64,000 bases of DNA from Alkalicoccobacillus gibsonii (GCF_016798245.1 NZ_JAEUZA010000001.1:480221-544220), one strand, 5' to 3'; positions 6,727 through 15,581 are shown, counted from the stretch's first letter. Notes: generated from the letters alone by a model not told the origin. Numbers and translations: made by a program.

Positions 6727-7467
6727 ATGAAACATCTTCGAACGCTAGCCATCATTAATATAGCAGCATTTATCGTGGCATTAGGAATGAATTATCTCTT
6801 TCCTTCTTCTCAAAATGTAGGGAATGTGGCGGATGCACTAGGATCCATCATTCAGCCAGCAGGATATACGTTTTCAATATGGGGGTTCATCTACCTATTA
6901 ATAACAATTTGGCTCATTCGTATGTTCTTTGCGAAGGGCGCTGAAGCGGAGAGTTACAAAAAGATAGGTGGTTGGTTTGCTGCAAACATTTTGTTAAATA
7001 GTTTGTGGATTCTTGTTTTTGAAAGTGAATTCATTGGTCTTTCGGTATTTGTTATTGCAGGGGTATTTTTAACCGTGTTAACCATCTACCTAAAAATCGA
7101 ATCAACTCCTGGAACACCTTGGTGGCATCGTCTACCATTCTCAGCCTATCTCGGTTGGATTACAGTAGCTGTTATTGTGAATGTGTTTGCTTGGACGAAT
7201 GCTTCCGGCATTGATTCATTGTTTGGTTTAGATGAGCTAGCTTGGACTGTGATCCTACTCGTCATCGCAACGGCTATTACATTGCTTGTAACACTCAGGC
7301 ATCGTGATATCATGTATCCAGCCATCGTTATTTGGGCTTTCATTGGCATTATCGTTAAAGAACAAGAAAGAACGCAGCTTGTCACACTATTATGGATTTT
7401 CATTGCTGTCATTGCAGTAGCAATTCTGTATCAGGTGGTTCGCTTCTTTAAAGACAAGACTGCATAA
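6727..7467 (+). CDS. TspO/MBR-like tryptophan-rich integral membrane protein
   Basis: This 246-residue protein has seven or so hydrophobic helices and no signal peptide. AAGGAGG stands 8 nt before ATG 6727. The first third contains PAGYTFSIWGFIY (about residues 45-57), which resembles the PxGxxFxxxWxxLY signature of TspO/MBR tryptophan-rich sensory proteins, but the protein is longer than the classic 160-residue TspO. Such proteins bind tetrapyrroles or act in stress responses. The exact role here is unknown. It lies 58 nt after tetR and 9 nt before the hydrolase gene, so the three probably form one unit. Confidence 0.65.
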   Translation: MKHLRTLAIINIAAFIVALGMNYLFPSSQNVGNVADALGSIIQPAGYTFSIWGFIYLLITIWLIRMFFAKGAEAESYKKIGGWFAANILLNSLWILVFESEFIGLSVFVIAGVFLTVLTIYLKIESTPGTPWWHRLPFSAYLGWITVAVIVNVFAWTNASGIDSLFGLDELAWTVILLVIATAITLLVTLRHRDIMYPAIVIWAFIGIIVKEQERTQLVTLLWIFIAVIAVAILYQVVRFFKDKTA

Positions 7468-7476
7468 GGAGAACAT

Positions 7477-8190
7477 ATGAAAAAGGTTTTGATAAGGCTA
7501 CTTCTTATAGTAGCAGCAATCATTGTGATTGCATTAGTAAGTGGATTAATCTGGGCTTCTTTCTCATTTGAAGCCATGGATGAAGCGAAGGAAATGGCTG
7601 GTAAGGAGACGGATCTTGGATTCGTTTTTGGTGAGAGTGACGCCAATAAAGGTGTCATTTTTTATCAAGGGGCTAAGGTCGAACCAGACGCCTATAATTA
7701 CTTGGGCGACCAGCTTAGCGCAGAAGGGTATTTCGTTGTTATCCCTCAAATGCCTTTAAACTTAGCCGTTTTAAGCCCTTCTAAGGCGAATGTAGTAATG
7801 GAAGAATATCCTGACATATCGGAATGGTACATTGGGGGACATTCACTTGGAGGAGCCATGGCATCGTCTTACGTAGCTGATCATGCAGATGCGATTTCAG
7901 GTCTCTTTTTACTTGGTTCTTTCTCAGCAAGTGACTTGTCACAAGAAGATGTACGAGTACTCGATATATCAGGTGGGTTAGATGGTTTAGCAACCCCCGA
8001 TAAAAACGCTGAATATGATGAGAATCTTCCCCCGGAAACGACAAAAGTAGTGATAGAAAAAGGAAACCATGCGAACTTTGGAGATTATGGTCCGCAAAAG
8101 GGTGACCTTGTTAGCCCGCTAACACCAGCAGAGCAACACGATATTGTCGTAAACGAGTTAACAGAATGGATGGCCGCTAGTGACGAATAA
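7477..8190 (+). CDS. Membrane-anchored alpha/beta hydrolase
   Basis: This 237-residue protein has one N-terminal transmembrane segment (about residues 5-27) that probably anchors an extracytoplasmic hydrolase. The nucleophile elbow GGHSLGG contains Ser123, an acidic residue follows in SGGLDG (about 169), and the His is in GNHANFG (about 198). This pattern fits the dienelactone hydrolase-like Abhydrolase_5 group. The start at ATG 7477 follows AAGGAGAAC and is 9 nt after the TspO-like gene. Its substrate is not evident. A strong terminator follows at 8196. Confidence 0.78.
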   Translation: MKKVLIRLLLIVAAIIVIALVSGLIWASFSFEAMDEAKEMAGKETDLGFVFGESDANKGVIFYQGAKVEPDAYNYLGDQLSAEGYFVVIPQMPLNLAVLSPSKANVVMEEYPDISEWYIGGHSLGGAMASSYVADHADAISGLFLLGSFSASDLSQEDVRVLDISGGLDGLATPDKNAEYDENLPPETTKVVIEKGNHANFGDYGPQKGDLVSPLTPAEQHDIVVNELTEWMAASDE

Positions 8191-8195
8191 AGAGT

Positions 8196-8229
8196 AAAGC
8201 GTATTGCATTTTTGCAATACGCTTTTTTT
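8196..8229 (+). terminator. Intrinsic terminator after the tetR cassette
   Basis: AAAGCGTATTGCA (8196-8208) pairs perfectly with TGCAATACGCTTT (8213-8225) around four T residues, followed by a T run. Confidence 0.9.
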
Positions 8230-8233
8230 GTAC

Positions 8234-8263
8234 GCATGAACAGAGACAACAATTAGCATACTA
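8234..8263 (+). promoter_or_regulatory. SigG promoter of the spoVA operon
   Basis: GCATG (8234-8238), exactly 18 nt and CATACTA (8257-8263) fit the SigG consensus GHATR-N18-CATNHTA at every position. The spoVA operon is SigG-dependent in B. subtilis, and this site lies about 25 nt upstream of spoVAA. Confidence 0.75.
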
Positions 8264-8288
8264 CGAAGGAAGCTCTTAGAAGGGCGTG

Positions 8289-8897
8289 ATGAGTTTGGAG
8301 GATACAACACTCTTTGTACGTATGAAACCAAGAATAGATGCTTCCTTGCATCAAGTACTCACATTACATCAATTGGCTAATTTATCAGGTGACCAAACGA
8401 TCATCAAACGAATTGGTCATTTAGCTGTTTATCAAATTCAACCCACTGATGGGTCACGCGTTCAAATTGACATTATGACAATCATCGCATCCATCCATTC
8501 GATTTTCCCGAAGCTTGATATTCAAGTTGTTGGTAGCGTTAATACGGTTGTGTATGTGAGACAACCTCAAAAGCGATTAAGACCACTCTATATCGCTTTA
8601 GTGTGGTTGCTGTTATTTGTCGGGTCAGGTCTTGCAGTTATGAACTTTCATGAAGATGTTAGCATGCGAGCCGTCCACATTAGATTGTATTACTTAGTAA
8701 CCGGTGAGGAAACCCTTTACCCTTTATGGTTACAAATTCCCTATTCGCTTGGTCTTGGTATTGGGATGGTCTTGTTTTTTAATCATTTCTTCAAAAAACG
8801 ATTTAATGATGAACCAAGTCCTCTAGATGTAGAGATGTTTAATTATCAACAAAATCTGGACCAGTACGTTGTCCAAAAGGATAAACATGATCATTAG
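8289..8897 (+). CDS. spoVAA: Stage V sporulation protein AA
   Basis: SpoVAA is the first protein of the spore inner-membrane SpoVA assembly that moves dipicolinic acid. About 200 residues comprise a soluble N-terminal half and two transmembrane segments near residues 100-120 and 150-165. Conserved stretches such as MNFHEDVSM and LQIPYSLGLG-IG, and the tail DEPSPLDVEMFNYQ, match recalled B. subtilis SpoVAA. The start is uncertain: GTG 8286, ATG 8289 and TTG 8295 are all in frame behind AGAAGGG (8278-8284). Its end overlaps spoVAB. Confidence 0.9.
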   Translation: MSLEDTTLFVRMKPRIDASLHQVLTLHQLANLSGDQTIIKRIGHLAVYQIQPTDGSRVQIDIMTIIASIHSIFPKLDIQVVGSVNTVVYVRQPQKRLRPLYIALVWLLLFVGSGLAVMNFHEDVSMRAVHIRLYYLVTGEETLYPLWLQIPYSLGLGIGMVLFFNHFFKKRFNDEPSPLDVEMFNYQQNLDQYVVQKDKHDH

Positions 8898-9306
8898 TCG
8901 ATTAATGTTAATTCTGCTTGGACTCGGCGGGGGGCTTGCTGTAGGGGGAGGGCTAGTTGCCTTTATTACCGTTCTAGGAGTCATTCCAAGGCTTGCGCAG
9001 CTTTCAAGGTCAGAAGCGATGATTCGTTTTTATGAGTGGGCTGGAATTATTGGCATTCAACTTGGAACATGGGCTAGCTTCTATCATTTTAATGTTGGAT
9101 CGTTGAAGGTGATTGCAGTATTCACTGGACTATTAGCGGGTGTCTTTATTGGAATGCTTGCTGCCGCCCTAACAGAGGTATTAAATGTGTGGCCAATTCT
9201 TGTCAAACGGATGGGCATGAGCTCGAAAATTATCATCTTTCTTATGGCCATCGCATTAGGAAAAATCGCTGGCTCCCTATTTCAGTGGATTTGGTTTATT
9301 AGATAG
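8887..9306 (+). CDS. spoVAB: Stage V sporulation protein AB
   Basis: This 139-residue integral membrane protein of the SpoVA complex has four predicted helices and a glycine-rich start (LGGGLAVGGG). AALTEVLNVWPILVKR near residue 96 and GKIAGSLF near the end are strongly conserved with B. subtilis SpoVAB. ATG 8887 is chosen because the protein then begins MIISRLMLIL like its homologue, although only a weak AAAAGGAT lies upstream. It overlaps the end of spoVAA by 11 nt, which suggests coupled translation. Confidence 0.9.
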   Translation: MIISRLMLILLGLGGGLAVGGGLVAFITVLGVIPRLAQLSRSEAMIRFYEWAGIIGIQLGTWASFYHFNVGSLKVIAVFTGLLAGVFIGMLAAALTEVLNVWPILVKRMGMSSKIIIFLMAIALGKIAGSLFQWIWFIR

Positions 9307-9322
9307 AAGGGACTTAATTCGG

Positions 9323-9781
9323 ATGCCTACAAAAAAACAAGAAGACTATGCTAAAAATAGCAAGCTTTACGAACAGAAGCCTTCAATTTGGTTAGAAGGC
9401 GGCAAGGCCTTTATAGTAGGTGGGTTCATTTGTTTGATTGGACAGGTCATCATTAATTTCTATGACTTATTTCTCGTCCGGACACGTGAGGATGCTATTC
9501 AATGGATGCTGGTTACCCTTATATTCATGTCTTCCTTTATGACCGGTTTAGGGTGGTATCGAAAAGTGGCTCAATCATTTGGAGCAGGTATTCTAGTGCC
9601 AATCACAGGACTCACAAACTTAATGACAAGCTCTGCGATGGAGCACCGGAATGAAGGCATCATTGAGGGAGTCGCTGGCAATGTGTTAAAGCTAGCTGGT
9701 GCCGTAGTCGTAGCTGGAGTGGTTATGGCATACGTAGTAAGTGCAGTACGGTTAATCATTCACGCCATTATAAGTGGATGA
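9323..9781 (+). CDS. spoVAC: Stage V sporulation protein AC (divergent copy, first locus)
   Basis: SpoVAC is a membrane channel subunit implicated in dipicolinate passage and mechanosensing. This 152-residue version has the family layout (hydrophilic start, FIVGGFICLIGQ, FGAGILVPITG, then EHRNEGIIEGVAGNVLKLAGAV). It departs from the usual pattern at several places: the FDFxEKTAGNP segment is replaced by LVRTREDAIQ, GFGVYDR by GLGWYRK, and PVTGFANS by PITGLTNL. The copy at 37993 keeps the usual residues. It lies 16 nt after spoVAB in the long spoVA operon. Confidence 0.88.
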   Translation: MPTKKQEDYAKNSKLYEQKPSIWLEGGKAFIVGGFICLIGQVIINFYDLFLVRTREDAIQWMLVTLIFMSSFMTGLGWYRKVAQSFGAGILVPITGLTNLMTSSAMEHRNEGIIEGVAGNVLKLAGAVVVAGVVMAYVVSAVRLIIHAIISG

Positions 9782-9805
9782 TCTTATATAGAGAGGAACC
9801 GGTAT

Positions 9806-10816
9806 ATGAACAAGCTTGGCAAACATACATGGGAATATACAACGCCCGTTTACATTCAAGCTTCCGGTACGGCCGTAGGACCCGATGAGAAAAAAGGGCC
9901 ACTAGGCGGGTGGTTTGATTCATCATTTCAAACACTCTATTGTGGTGAAACATCTTTCATAAAGGCCGAACGAAAGTTAATGAAAACCGCTTTTCAAACT
10001 TGTCTCGATAAAAGTGGCGTAAGAGAGAATCAAATTGACTATTTATTAGCAGGCGATCTTGACCATCAATTAACGGCATCAAGTTTTACCTCAAGAGATT
10101 TATCCATTCCTCTATTCGGGATGTATTGTGCCTGCGCAACGGTTGCTCAAACATTATTAACTGCCGCCATGCTAATTGATACTAGACTTGCCAATTATGT
10201 CGTTGCTTGTGCCAGTAGTCATTACGGAATTGCTGAGCGTCAGTTTCGCTATCCCACAGAGGCAGCGGTTCAAAAAAGACAAACAGCTCAATATACCGTA
10301 ACAGGTGCGGGAGCGGTTCTTCTTGGAAAGAAGAAAAGCAACGTTCAAATCACCTGTGCAACAGTAGGAGAAACCATTGATGTCGGCTTAAAGGATCCTT
10401 CAAATCTCGGAGCGGTGATGGCACCGGCTGCTGGTCATACGCTTCTTACTCACTTACGAGAGACTAATCGAGAAATTAGTGATTACGACTTAATCTTAAC
10501 AGGTGATTTGGGACGAGTCGGAAGTGGAATTTTTAGAAAATGGACGCGAGAACACGGGGTGTTATTGGATGAACGGCATGAAGACGGGGGATCGCGAATT
10601 TTTAGATCAACAAATGTTTTCTTAGCAGGCGGTAGCGGAGCAGGATGTGCAGCGGTTGTAACCTATAGCAATGTATTAGAACGATTAAAACAAGGAACCT
10701 TAAAACGAGTCCTACTTATCGCAACAGGAGCATTATTCAGCCGTGAGACGGTAAAGCTTGGAGAAACGATTCCGGCCGTTGCCCATGCAGTGGCATTAGA
10801 GGGAGTTGAATCATAG
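9806..10816 (+). CDS. spoVAD: Stage V sporulation protein AD (divergent copy, first locus)
   Basis: SpoVAD is a peripheral thiolase-fold protein that binds dipicolinic acid in the spore inner-membrane complex. This 336-residue copy keeps RQFRYPTE, VMAPAAGHT, YDLILTGDLG and the overall length. It differs at normally invariant places: the GACSTSM region reads CACATVA (cysteine kept), YGGQKP is AAVQKR, and DCGLxIY is DGGSRIF. ATG 9806 follows GAGAGGAACC. Whether it still binds dipicolinate cannot be judged from sequence. Confidence 0.9.
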   Translation: MNKLGKHTWEYTTPVYIQASGTAVGPDEKKGPLGGWFDSSFQTLYCGETSFIKAERKLMKTAFQTCLDKSGVRENQIDYLLAGDLDHQLTASSFTSRDLSIPLFGMYCACATVAQTLLTAAMLIDTRLANYVVACASSHYGIAERQFRYPTEAAVQKRQTAQYTVTGAGAVLLGKKKSNVQITCATVGETIDVGLKDPSNLGAVMAPAAGHTLLTHLRETNREISDYDLILTGDLGRVGSGIFRKWTREHGVLLDERHEDGGSRIFRSTNVFLAGGSGAGCAAVVTYSNVLERLKQGTLKRVLLIATGALFSRETVKLGETIPAVAHAVALEGVES

Positions 10817-10818
10817 CG

Positions 10819-11169
10819 ATGGACTATCTACTGGCGTTTCTTGTTGGCGGATGCATTTGTTTTATTGGGCAATGTTTACTTGTTTTAACTAGAGCTACTC
10901 CAGTTCAATGTTTAGTTATCTTAGTGATACTCGGGGCATGCTTGGATGGGTTTCATCTCTATGACTCGTTACTAGAGATATCAGAGGCAGGAGCAATTAT
11001 TCCTGTCACAAGTATTGGACACGCTCTTGTGCACGGTGCGATGAGTGAAGGAGGAGGACATGGATTTCTTGGTATCGGAGCGGGATTATTCACACTTGCT
11101 TCAACCAGTATATCCGTATCCATTGTGATTAGTTTTGGCGTCGCATTATTATGTAAACCGAGGGGGTGA
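10819..11169 (+). CDS. spoVAEb: Stage V sporulation protein AEb (divergent copy, first locus)
   Basis: This 116-residue membrane protein of the SpoVA channel has about four hydrophobic helices with the family marks FLVGGCICFIGQ at the start, GAIIPVTSIGHALVHGAM in the middle and a KPRG end. SpoVAC and SpoVAEb share a fold, and the GGxICxIGQ motif occurs in both here. It begins 2 nt after spoVAD, so coupling is likely. Compared with the second-locus copy (39474) it is the more divergent from the B. subtilis type. Confidence 0.88.
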   Translation: MDYLLAFLVGGCICFIGQCLLVLTRATPVQCLVILVILGACLDGFHLYDSLLEISEAGAIIPVTSIGHALVHGAMSEGGGHGFLGIGAGLFTLASTSISVSIVISFGVALLCKPRG

Positions 11170-11174
11170 GTAAG

Positions 11175-11753
11175 GTGGAACAAACGAGAGACGTTATTTT
11201 TATTACAGATGGAGACGAAGCTGCGCGAAAGACCGTAGAATTTGTAGCACGTGAGCTGGGTTGCAGAGCTATTAGTGCGTCAGCTGGTAATCCTTCTACG
11301 TTAAAAGGAGAGGAACTAGCCGCTCTCGTTTTACGTACACCACATTCTCCCGTCTTAGTAATGTTTGATGATTGTGGCTACCGGGATGAGGGTCCAGGAG
11401 AACAGTTAATGCGTTATCTACATGATCGAGAAGATATTCGTGTGCTCGGTGCTGTGGCCGTTGCGTCTCAAACCCACTCAAGTGAATGGTCGAATGTTCA
11501 CTTTAGCATTGACCGGTACGGGGAAGTGACTCACCTAGGAGTAGATAAAGAAGGATTGGCCGATCTTGAAGTGAATCGAATCAATGGGGATACCGTTTAT
11601 ATTCTAGACGAGTTGAAGCTTCCTCTTGTCATTGGTATAGGAGATATCGGAAAAATGAGAGGGCAGGATCAAACAAAAAAAGGATGCCCCATTACAAAAA
11701 AGGCCGTTGAAATGATTTTAGAAAGGAGTGGATATCGTGGCGCAAACGTATAA
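11175..11753 (+). CDS. spoVAEa: Stage V sporulation protein AEa
   Basis: This 192-residue soluble protein is found only in long spoVA operons, and its biochemical role is unknown. FITDGDEAARKTVEF at the start, SAGNPS, VMFDDCGYRDEGPGEQ, EWSNVHFSIDR, INGDTVY and GIGDIGKM-GQD match recalled B. subtilis SpoVAEa along the whole length. GTG 11175 has GGGGGTG 6 nt upstream. GTG 11166 is also in frame but overlaps the ribosome site and the spoVAEb stop. Its 3' end overlaps the start of spoVAF. Confidence 0.9.
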   Translation: MEQTRDVIFITDGDEAARKTVEFVARELGCRAISASAGNPSTLKGEELAALVLRTPHSPVLVMFDDCGYRDEGPGEQLMRYLHDREDIRVLGAVAVASQTHSSEWSNVHFSIDRYGEVTHLGVDKEGLADLEVNRINGDTVYILDELKLPLVIGIGDIGKMRGQDQTKKGCPITKKAVEMILERSGYRGANV

Positions 11754-13224
11754 GAAAAAGGAAGAAGCCTTTTCAGATTCGTATATAGAAAACGTTGAAC
11801 GACTAAAAGAACGCTTAGCTCTCGACATATCTTTTGATGTCGGAGTCAGAAATCTAAAGATTCTTGAGCGTGAAATTGGTATTTATTACGTCACTGGGTT
11901 AACGGATAACGAATACATTATTGAGATTCTAAAGGAACTCATGGATCTTGATGCAAAAGGTAAAAAAACGAGTGACGTACATACAGCAATAAAAAATCAT
12001 TTAACTCACATTCAAGTGGAAGAAACGGATTCAATGGATGATGCGATTACTCAGATGCTTTCTGGATTAATTTTTATTATCCATGAAGGGTCTAAACAAG
12101 CATTTGTTGTAGACGTACGTGCGTATCCAAGCCGGGGACCAGAAGAGCCTGATACAGAGCGTGTGGTTCGAGGCGCAAGAGATGGGTACACCGAGAATAT
12201 CATTTTAAATACCGGACTTACCCGCAGACGTATTCGTGATGAGCGATTACGGAATGAAATTCTACAAGTAGGCGTCCGATCTAAAACGGATATCTGTGTC
12301 TCCTATATTGAAGGAGTGGCTGATCCAAATTTGGTAGACATAGTTAAGAAGGAACTTAAGAATATCACTATCGACGGGATTACAATGGCAGATAAAGTGA
12401 TAGAGGAATACATTGTGAAACAAGGATACAACCCCTTCCCACTCGTACGTTATACAGAAAGGCCTGACGTTGCAGCCACTCATATCTTAGAAGGTCACAT
12501 TGTGATTATTGTTGATACAACACCCAGCGTAATTATCACGCCAACAACACTCTTTCACCATGTTCAGCATGCAGAAGAGTACCGACAAGCAGCAGCAGTC
12601 GGAAGCTTTTTGCGCTTTATGCGGTTTACAGGAATTATGTTCTCGTTGTTTATCCTGCCATTTTGGCTCTTACTAGCTACTAATCAGGATTTACTTCCAC
12701 AAGCACTTGAATTCATTGGACCTGAAGAGAATAAGAACATCCCGATCCTTCTTCAGATTGTGTTTGGCGAGATGGGCATTGAATTACTGCGAATGGCAGC
12801 CATTCATACGCCTTCACCGCTCGCTACAGCACTTGGACTTGTTGCAGCATTGTTAATCGGCGATATGGCTATTCAAGTAGGGTATCTGACACCTGAGGTT
12901 ATTCTATACGTATCACTTGGAGCAATCGGAATGTTTGCCACACCTAGTTATGAACTCGGAGTAGCTCTCCGGATGGTACGTTATCTCTTCTTATTTTCGG
13001 TAGCATTATTTGACTCCTCAGGACTCGTCATTGCTTTTCTCGTGTTTGTTCTTGCACTCACAGCAACAAAACCATTTAACAAACCGTATCTATGGCCGCT
13101 TTTGCCATTCTCTCCTCCAGAAATGTGGCAGATTCTCATTAGGGCATCAGTTCCGTCCTTAAAGTGGAGACCATCCATTGTGAACCCACAAGATAAAATC
13201 CGTCAGCAACCATCTGATTCGTAA
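11737..13224 (+). CDS. spoVAF: Stage V sporulation protein AF (GerA-family membrane protein)
   Basis: SpoVAF is a 495-residue relative of the GerA-type germinant receptor A subunit. A soluble N-terminal domain (about residues 1-280) precedes four or five membrane helices in the last third. GTG 11737 is chosen because AAAGGAG (11722-11728) lies 8 nt upstream. GTG 11728 is part of that site. ILEGHIVIIVDTTPSVIITPTT and the PFNKPYLWPLLPFSPPEM tail are family hallmarks. It closes the seven-gene spoVA operon and is followed by a hairpin terminator before lysA. Confidence 0.93.
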   Translation: MAQTYKKKEEAFSDSYIENVERLKERLALDISFDVGVRNLKILEREIGIYYVTGLTDNEYIIEILKELMDLDAKGKKTSDVHTAIKNHLTHIQVEETDSMDDAITQMLSGLIFIIHEGSKQAFVVDVRAYPSRGPEEPDTERVVRGARDGYTENIILNTGLTRRRIRDERLRNEILQVGVRSKTDICVSYIEGVADPNLVDIVKKELKNITIDGITMADKVIEEYIVKQGYNPFPLVRYTERPDVAATHILEGHIVIIVDTTPSVIITPTTLFHHVQHAEEYRQAAAVGSFLRFMRFTGIMFSLFILPFWLLLATNQDLLPQALEFIGPEENKNIPILLQIVFGEMGIELLRMAAIHTPSPLATALGLVAALLIGDMAIQVGYLTPEVILYVSLGAIGMFATPSYELGVALRMVRYLFLFSVALFDSSGLVIAFLVFVLALTATKPFNKPYLWPLLPFSPPEMWQILIRASVPSLKWRPSIVNPQDKIRQQPSDS

Positions 13225-13306
13225 GAAAACTCTTAATAGCCGTAAAGAGAAAATTATGATAAAGTGATAGAAAAATGGATACTTGCACAATCGGGATTGA
13301 CTGAAG

Positions 13307-13337
13307 AACAGTTGGTGATTAGGCATCAACTGTTTTT
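13307..13337 (+). terminator. Intrinsic terminator after spoVAF
   Basis: AACAGTTGGTG (13307-13317) pairs with CATCAACTGTT (13324-13334) with one G-U pair, followed by a short T run. Confidence 0.7.
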
Positions 13338-13363
13338 CGTTTGGCAAGAGGAGAGAGGTCAGC

Positions 13364-14671
13364 ATGTATTTACACGGATCAAGTCAAATTAATGTTCATG
13401 GACACTTAGAAATCGGAGGAGTGGATACAGTCGCTTTAGCAAAGGAACATGGAACACCTTTGTTTGTCTACGATGTCGCACTTATCCGTAAAAAAGCAGC
13501 AGAATTTAAAGAAGCCTTTGAAAAAGAAGAGGTCCCTTACCAGGTGGCCTATGCAAGCAAAGCCTTTAGCTGTATCGCTATGTATCAGCTGGCAAATGAG
13601 CTTGGACTAAGCTTTGATGTCGTTTCAGGTGGTGAGCTCTACACAGCCATTAAAGCAGAGGTACCAATGAACAAGGTACACTTCCACGGCAATAATAAAA
13701 GCCCTGAAGAGCTTGATCTTGCTGTGAAAGCAAGCATCGGATGTGTCGTTGTAGATAACTTCTATGAAATGACATTACTTGAAGAGACATGCGTTCGTCA
13801 TAACAAAACGATGGATGTTTTGCTCAGGATTACACCTGGCGTGGAAGCACACACGCATGACTATATTTCAACAGGTCAAGAAGACTCAAAATTTGGATTT
13901 GATCTAACGAATGGACAAGTAGACCAGGCCATTAAACAAGCACTAGCAAGTCCGCATATGAACCTATTAGGTGTACATAGCCATATCGGTTCACAAATTT
14001 TTGAGACCAAGGGATTTGTCATGGCTGTTGAGAAAATCTTTGAATACATTGAACACTGGAGAACAGAGCTTGAATTTATCCCACGCGTCTTAAACCTTGG
14101 GGGAGGATTTGGAATCCGCTACGTTGAAGGGGATGAGCCACTTCCTGGTGGAGAATATGTCTACCAAATGATTAAAGTGATGAAGCAATATGCCGAAAAA
14201 GCTGAAATGGCCTTACCTGAAATTTGGATTGAACCCGGTCGCTCTCTTGTTGGAGATGCAGGGACCACATTATATACAGTCGGATCTCAAAAAGACATTC
14301 CGAATGTTCGTCACTACTTAGCAGTCGATGGGGGAATGAGCGATAATCTAAGACCATCCCTTTATCAAGCAGAATACGAAGGAATTCTTGCAAACCGAGC
14401 AAACGAAGAAGCAACAGATACATTCTCCATTGCGGGTAAGTGTTGTGAAAGTGGAGACATGTTAATTTGGGATTTACCATTGCCAAAAGCAAACCACGAA
14501 GACATCCTAGCCGTTTTCTGTACAGGTGCCTATGGCTACTCTATGGCAAACAATTACAACCGCATCCCGCGTCCACCCGTTGTCTTTGTTGAAAACGGAG
14601 ACGTGCAACTTGTTGTAAAAAGAGAAGACTATGAGGACCTAGTACGTTTAGATCTTCCTCTATCCCGTTAA
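13364..14671 (+). CDS. lysA: Diaminopimelate decarboxylase
   Basis: LysA converts meso-diaminopimelate to L-lysine with pyridoxal phosphate, the last step of lysine synthesis. The 435-residue protein has the fold III decarboxylase layout: YASKAF with the PLP lysine Lys66, SGGE (about 87-90), [15 protein letters not shown] (about 205), LNLGGGFG (about 244), EPGRS and the C-terminal CESGD and GAYGYSM motifs. ATG 13364 follows GAGGAGAGAGG. The spoVAF-lysA order matches B. subtilis. No lysine riboswitch is visible in the short leader. Confidence 0.96.
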   Translation: MYLHGSSQINVHGHLEIGGVDTVALAKEHGTPLFVYDVALIRKKAAEFKEAFEKEEVPYQVAYASKAFSCIAMYQLANELGLSFDVVSGGELYTAIKAEVPMNKVHFHGNNKSPEELDLAVKASIGCVVVDNFYEMTLLEETCVRHNKTMDVLLRITPGVEAHTHDYISTGQEDSKFGFDLTNGQVDQAIKQALASPHMNLLGVHSHIGSQIFETKGFVMAVEKIFEYIEHWRTELEFIPRVLNLGGGFGIRYVEGDEPLPGGEYVYQMIKVMKQYAEKAEMALPEIWIEPGRSLVGDAGTTLYTVGSQKDIPNVRHYLAVDGGMSDNLRPSLYQAEYEGILANRANEEATDTFSIAGKCCESGDMLIWDLPLPKANHEDILAVFCTGAYGYSMANNYNRIPRPPVVFVENGDVQLVVKREDYEDLVRLDLPLSR

Positions 14672-14786
14672 TAGCAGAAGTCACTATCATTTTCTATTTG
14701 AAAGAAGATGGTGTACAATAGAATCTGGCTGTCTAAACAGCAAACAAAAGATAAGACAAACCTTTAAAGAAATGAGGATGATTCAT

Positions 14787-15221
14787 ATGAAAAAAGGACA
14801 CATCGCATTCGAAAACGGCGAAAAATTAGTCATTGAATTTTACCCAGAAGCAGCACCAGGACACGTAGAAAACTTCGAGAAACTAGCAAACAGCGGTTTC
14901 TACAACGGATTAACTTTCCACCGTGTTATCCCTGGCTTCGTAGCACAAGGCGGAGACCCAGCTGGTAACGGTACTGGCGGCCCAGGTTACACAATCAAAT
15001 GTGAAACAGAAGGCAACCCACACAAACACGTAAAAGGTGCTCTATCTATGGCGCACGCTGGTAAAGACACAGGCGGCAGCCAATTCTTCGTTGTTCACGA
15101 AGCGCAACCACACCTTGATGGCGTGCACACTGTGTTCGGACAAGTAATCGAAGGTGAAGACCTAATCACTCGCATCAAGCAAGGCGATGTAATGAGTGAA
15201 GTGAAGGTTTGGGAAGAGTAA
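14787..15221 (+). CDS. ppiB: Peptidyl-prolyl cis-trans isomerase B (cyclophilin)
   Basis: PpiB catalyses cis-trans isomerisation of proline peptide bonds in the cytoplasm. ATG 14787 is selected because GAGGAT lies 7 nt upstream and the product [15 protein letters not shown] aligns with other PpiB proteins. An upstream ATG at 14772 is in frame but precedes the ribosome site. The 144 residues contain [15 protein letters not shown] with the active-site Arg, [17 protein letters not shown] and GSQFFV. A decayed partial copy of this gene lies at about 15754-15905. Confidence 0.95.
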   Translation: MKKGHIAFENGEKLVIEFYPEAAPGHVENFEKLANSGFYNGLTFHRVIPGFVAQGGDPAGNGTGGPGYTIKCETEGNPHKHVKGALSMAHAGKDTGGSQFFVVHEAQPHLDGVHTVFGQVIEGEDLITRIKQGDVMSEVKVWEE

Positions 15222-15230
15222 TTCATGCCT

Positions 15231-15261
15231 AGAGCTATCCTTAATGGGTAGCTCTTTTTTT
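15231..15261 (+). terminator. Intrinsic terminator after ppiB
   Basis: AGAGCTATCC and GGGTAGCTCT form a 10-bp stem (one G-U pair) with loop TTAAT, followed by a T run. Confidence 0.85.
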
Positions 15262-15374
15262 GATTAGAGCTAGACTATCGTAGATCTGTACATGAAAAGT
15301 TCTATAGGTCTAAGGCTAAATGGAATGATGGAAAGCATAGTTCACCCTCTCCCCTCCTTGGGGGAGGATTAATA

Positions 15375-15485
15375 CTAACTTCTGCTGACTTTACGTAGCG
15401 CTTTGAAACCAAGAATCAAGACATATGCGGTAAAGCCAAACAATCCGAAACCAGTTAACTGTAGGATGATTGAAGAGATATCCAT
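15375..15485 (-). CDS. Small single-helix membrane protein, 36 residues
   Basis: TAAGGAGG stands 7 nt before ATG 15485, an excellent ribosome site, and the frame runs 36 codons to TAG. The product MDISSIILQLTGFGLFGF continues as one hydrophobic helix and ends with a basic tail GFKALRKVSRS. The tail resembles that of the 43-residue protein at 17824-17955 (GIRALRKYTKL). Function is unknown. Small size, the strong ribosome site and a helix plus basic tail argue for a real gene. Confidence 0.6.
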   Translation of the reverse strand: MDISSIILQLTGFGLFGFTAYVLILGFKALRKVSRS

Positions 15486-15581
15486 GAAAACGCCTCCTTA
15501 TTAAGGGTTAATGCGAGTCTAACATAGATAACTTGCTGTGATAAGGGTGGATACTAAACAATTAGGAGAAAGCGATAATAA

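Noticed and set aside
13225-13363. Lysine riboswitch before lysA
   Set aside because: The interval is short and holds only the spoVAF terminator and a ribosome site. No L-box motifs are seen.
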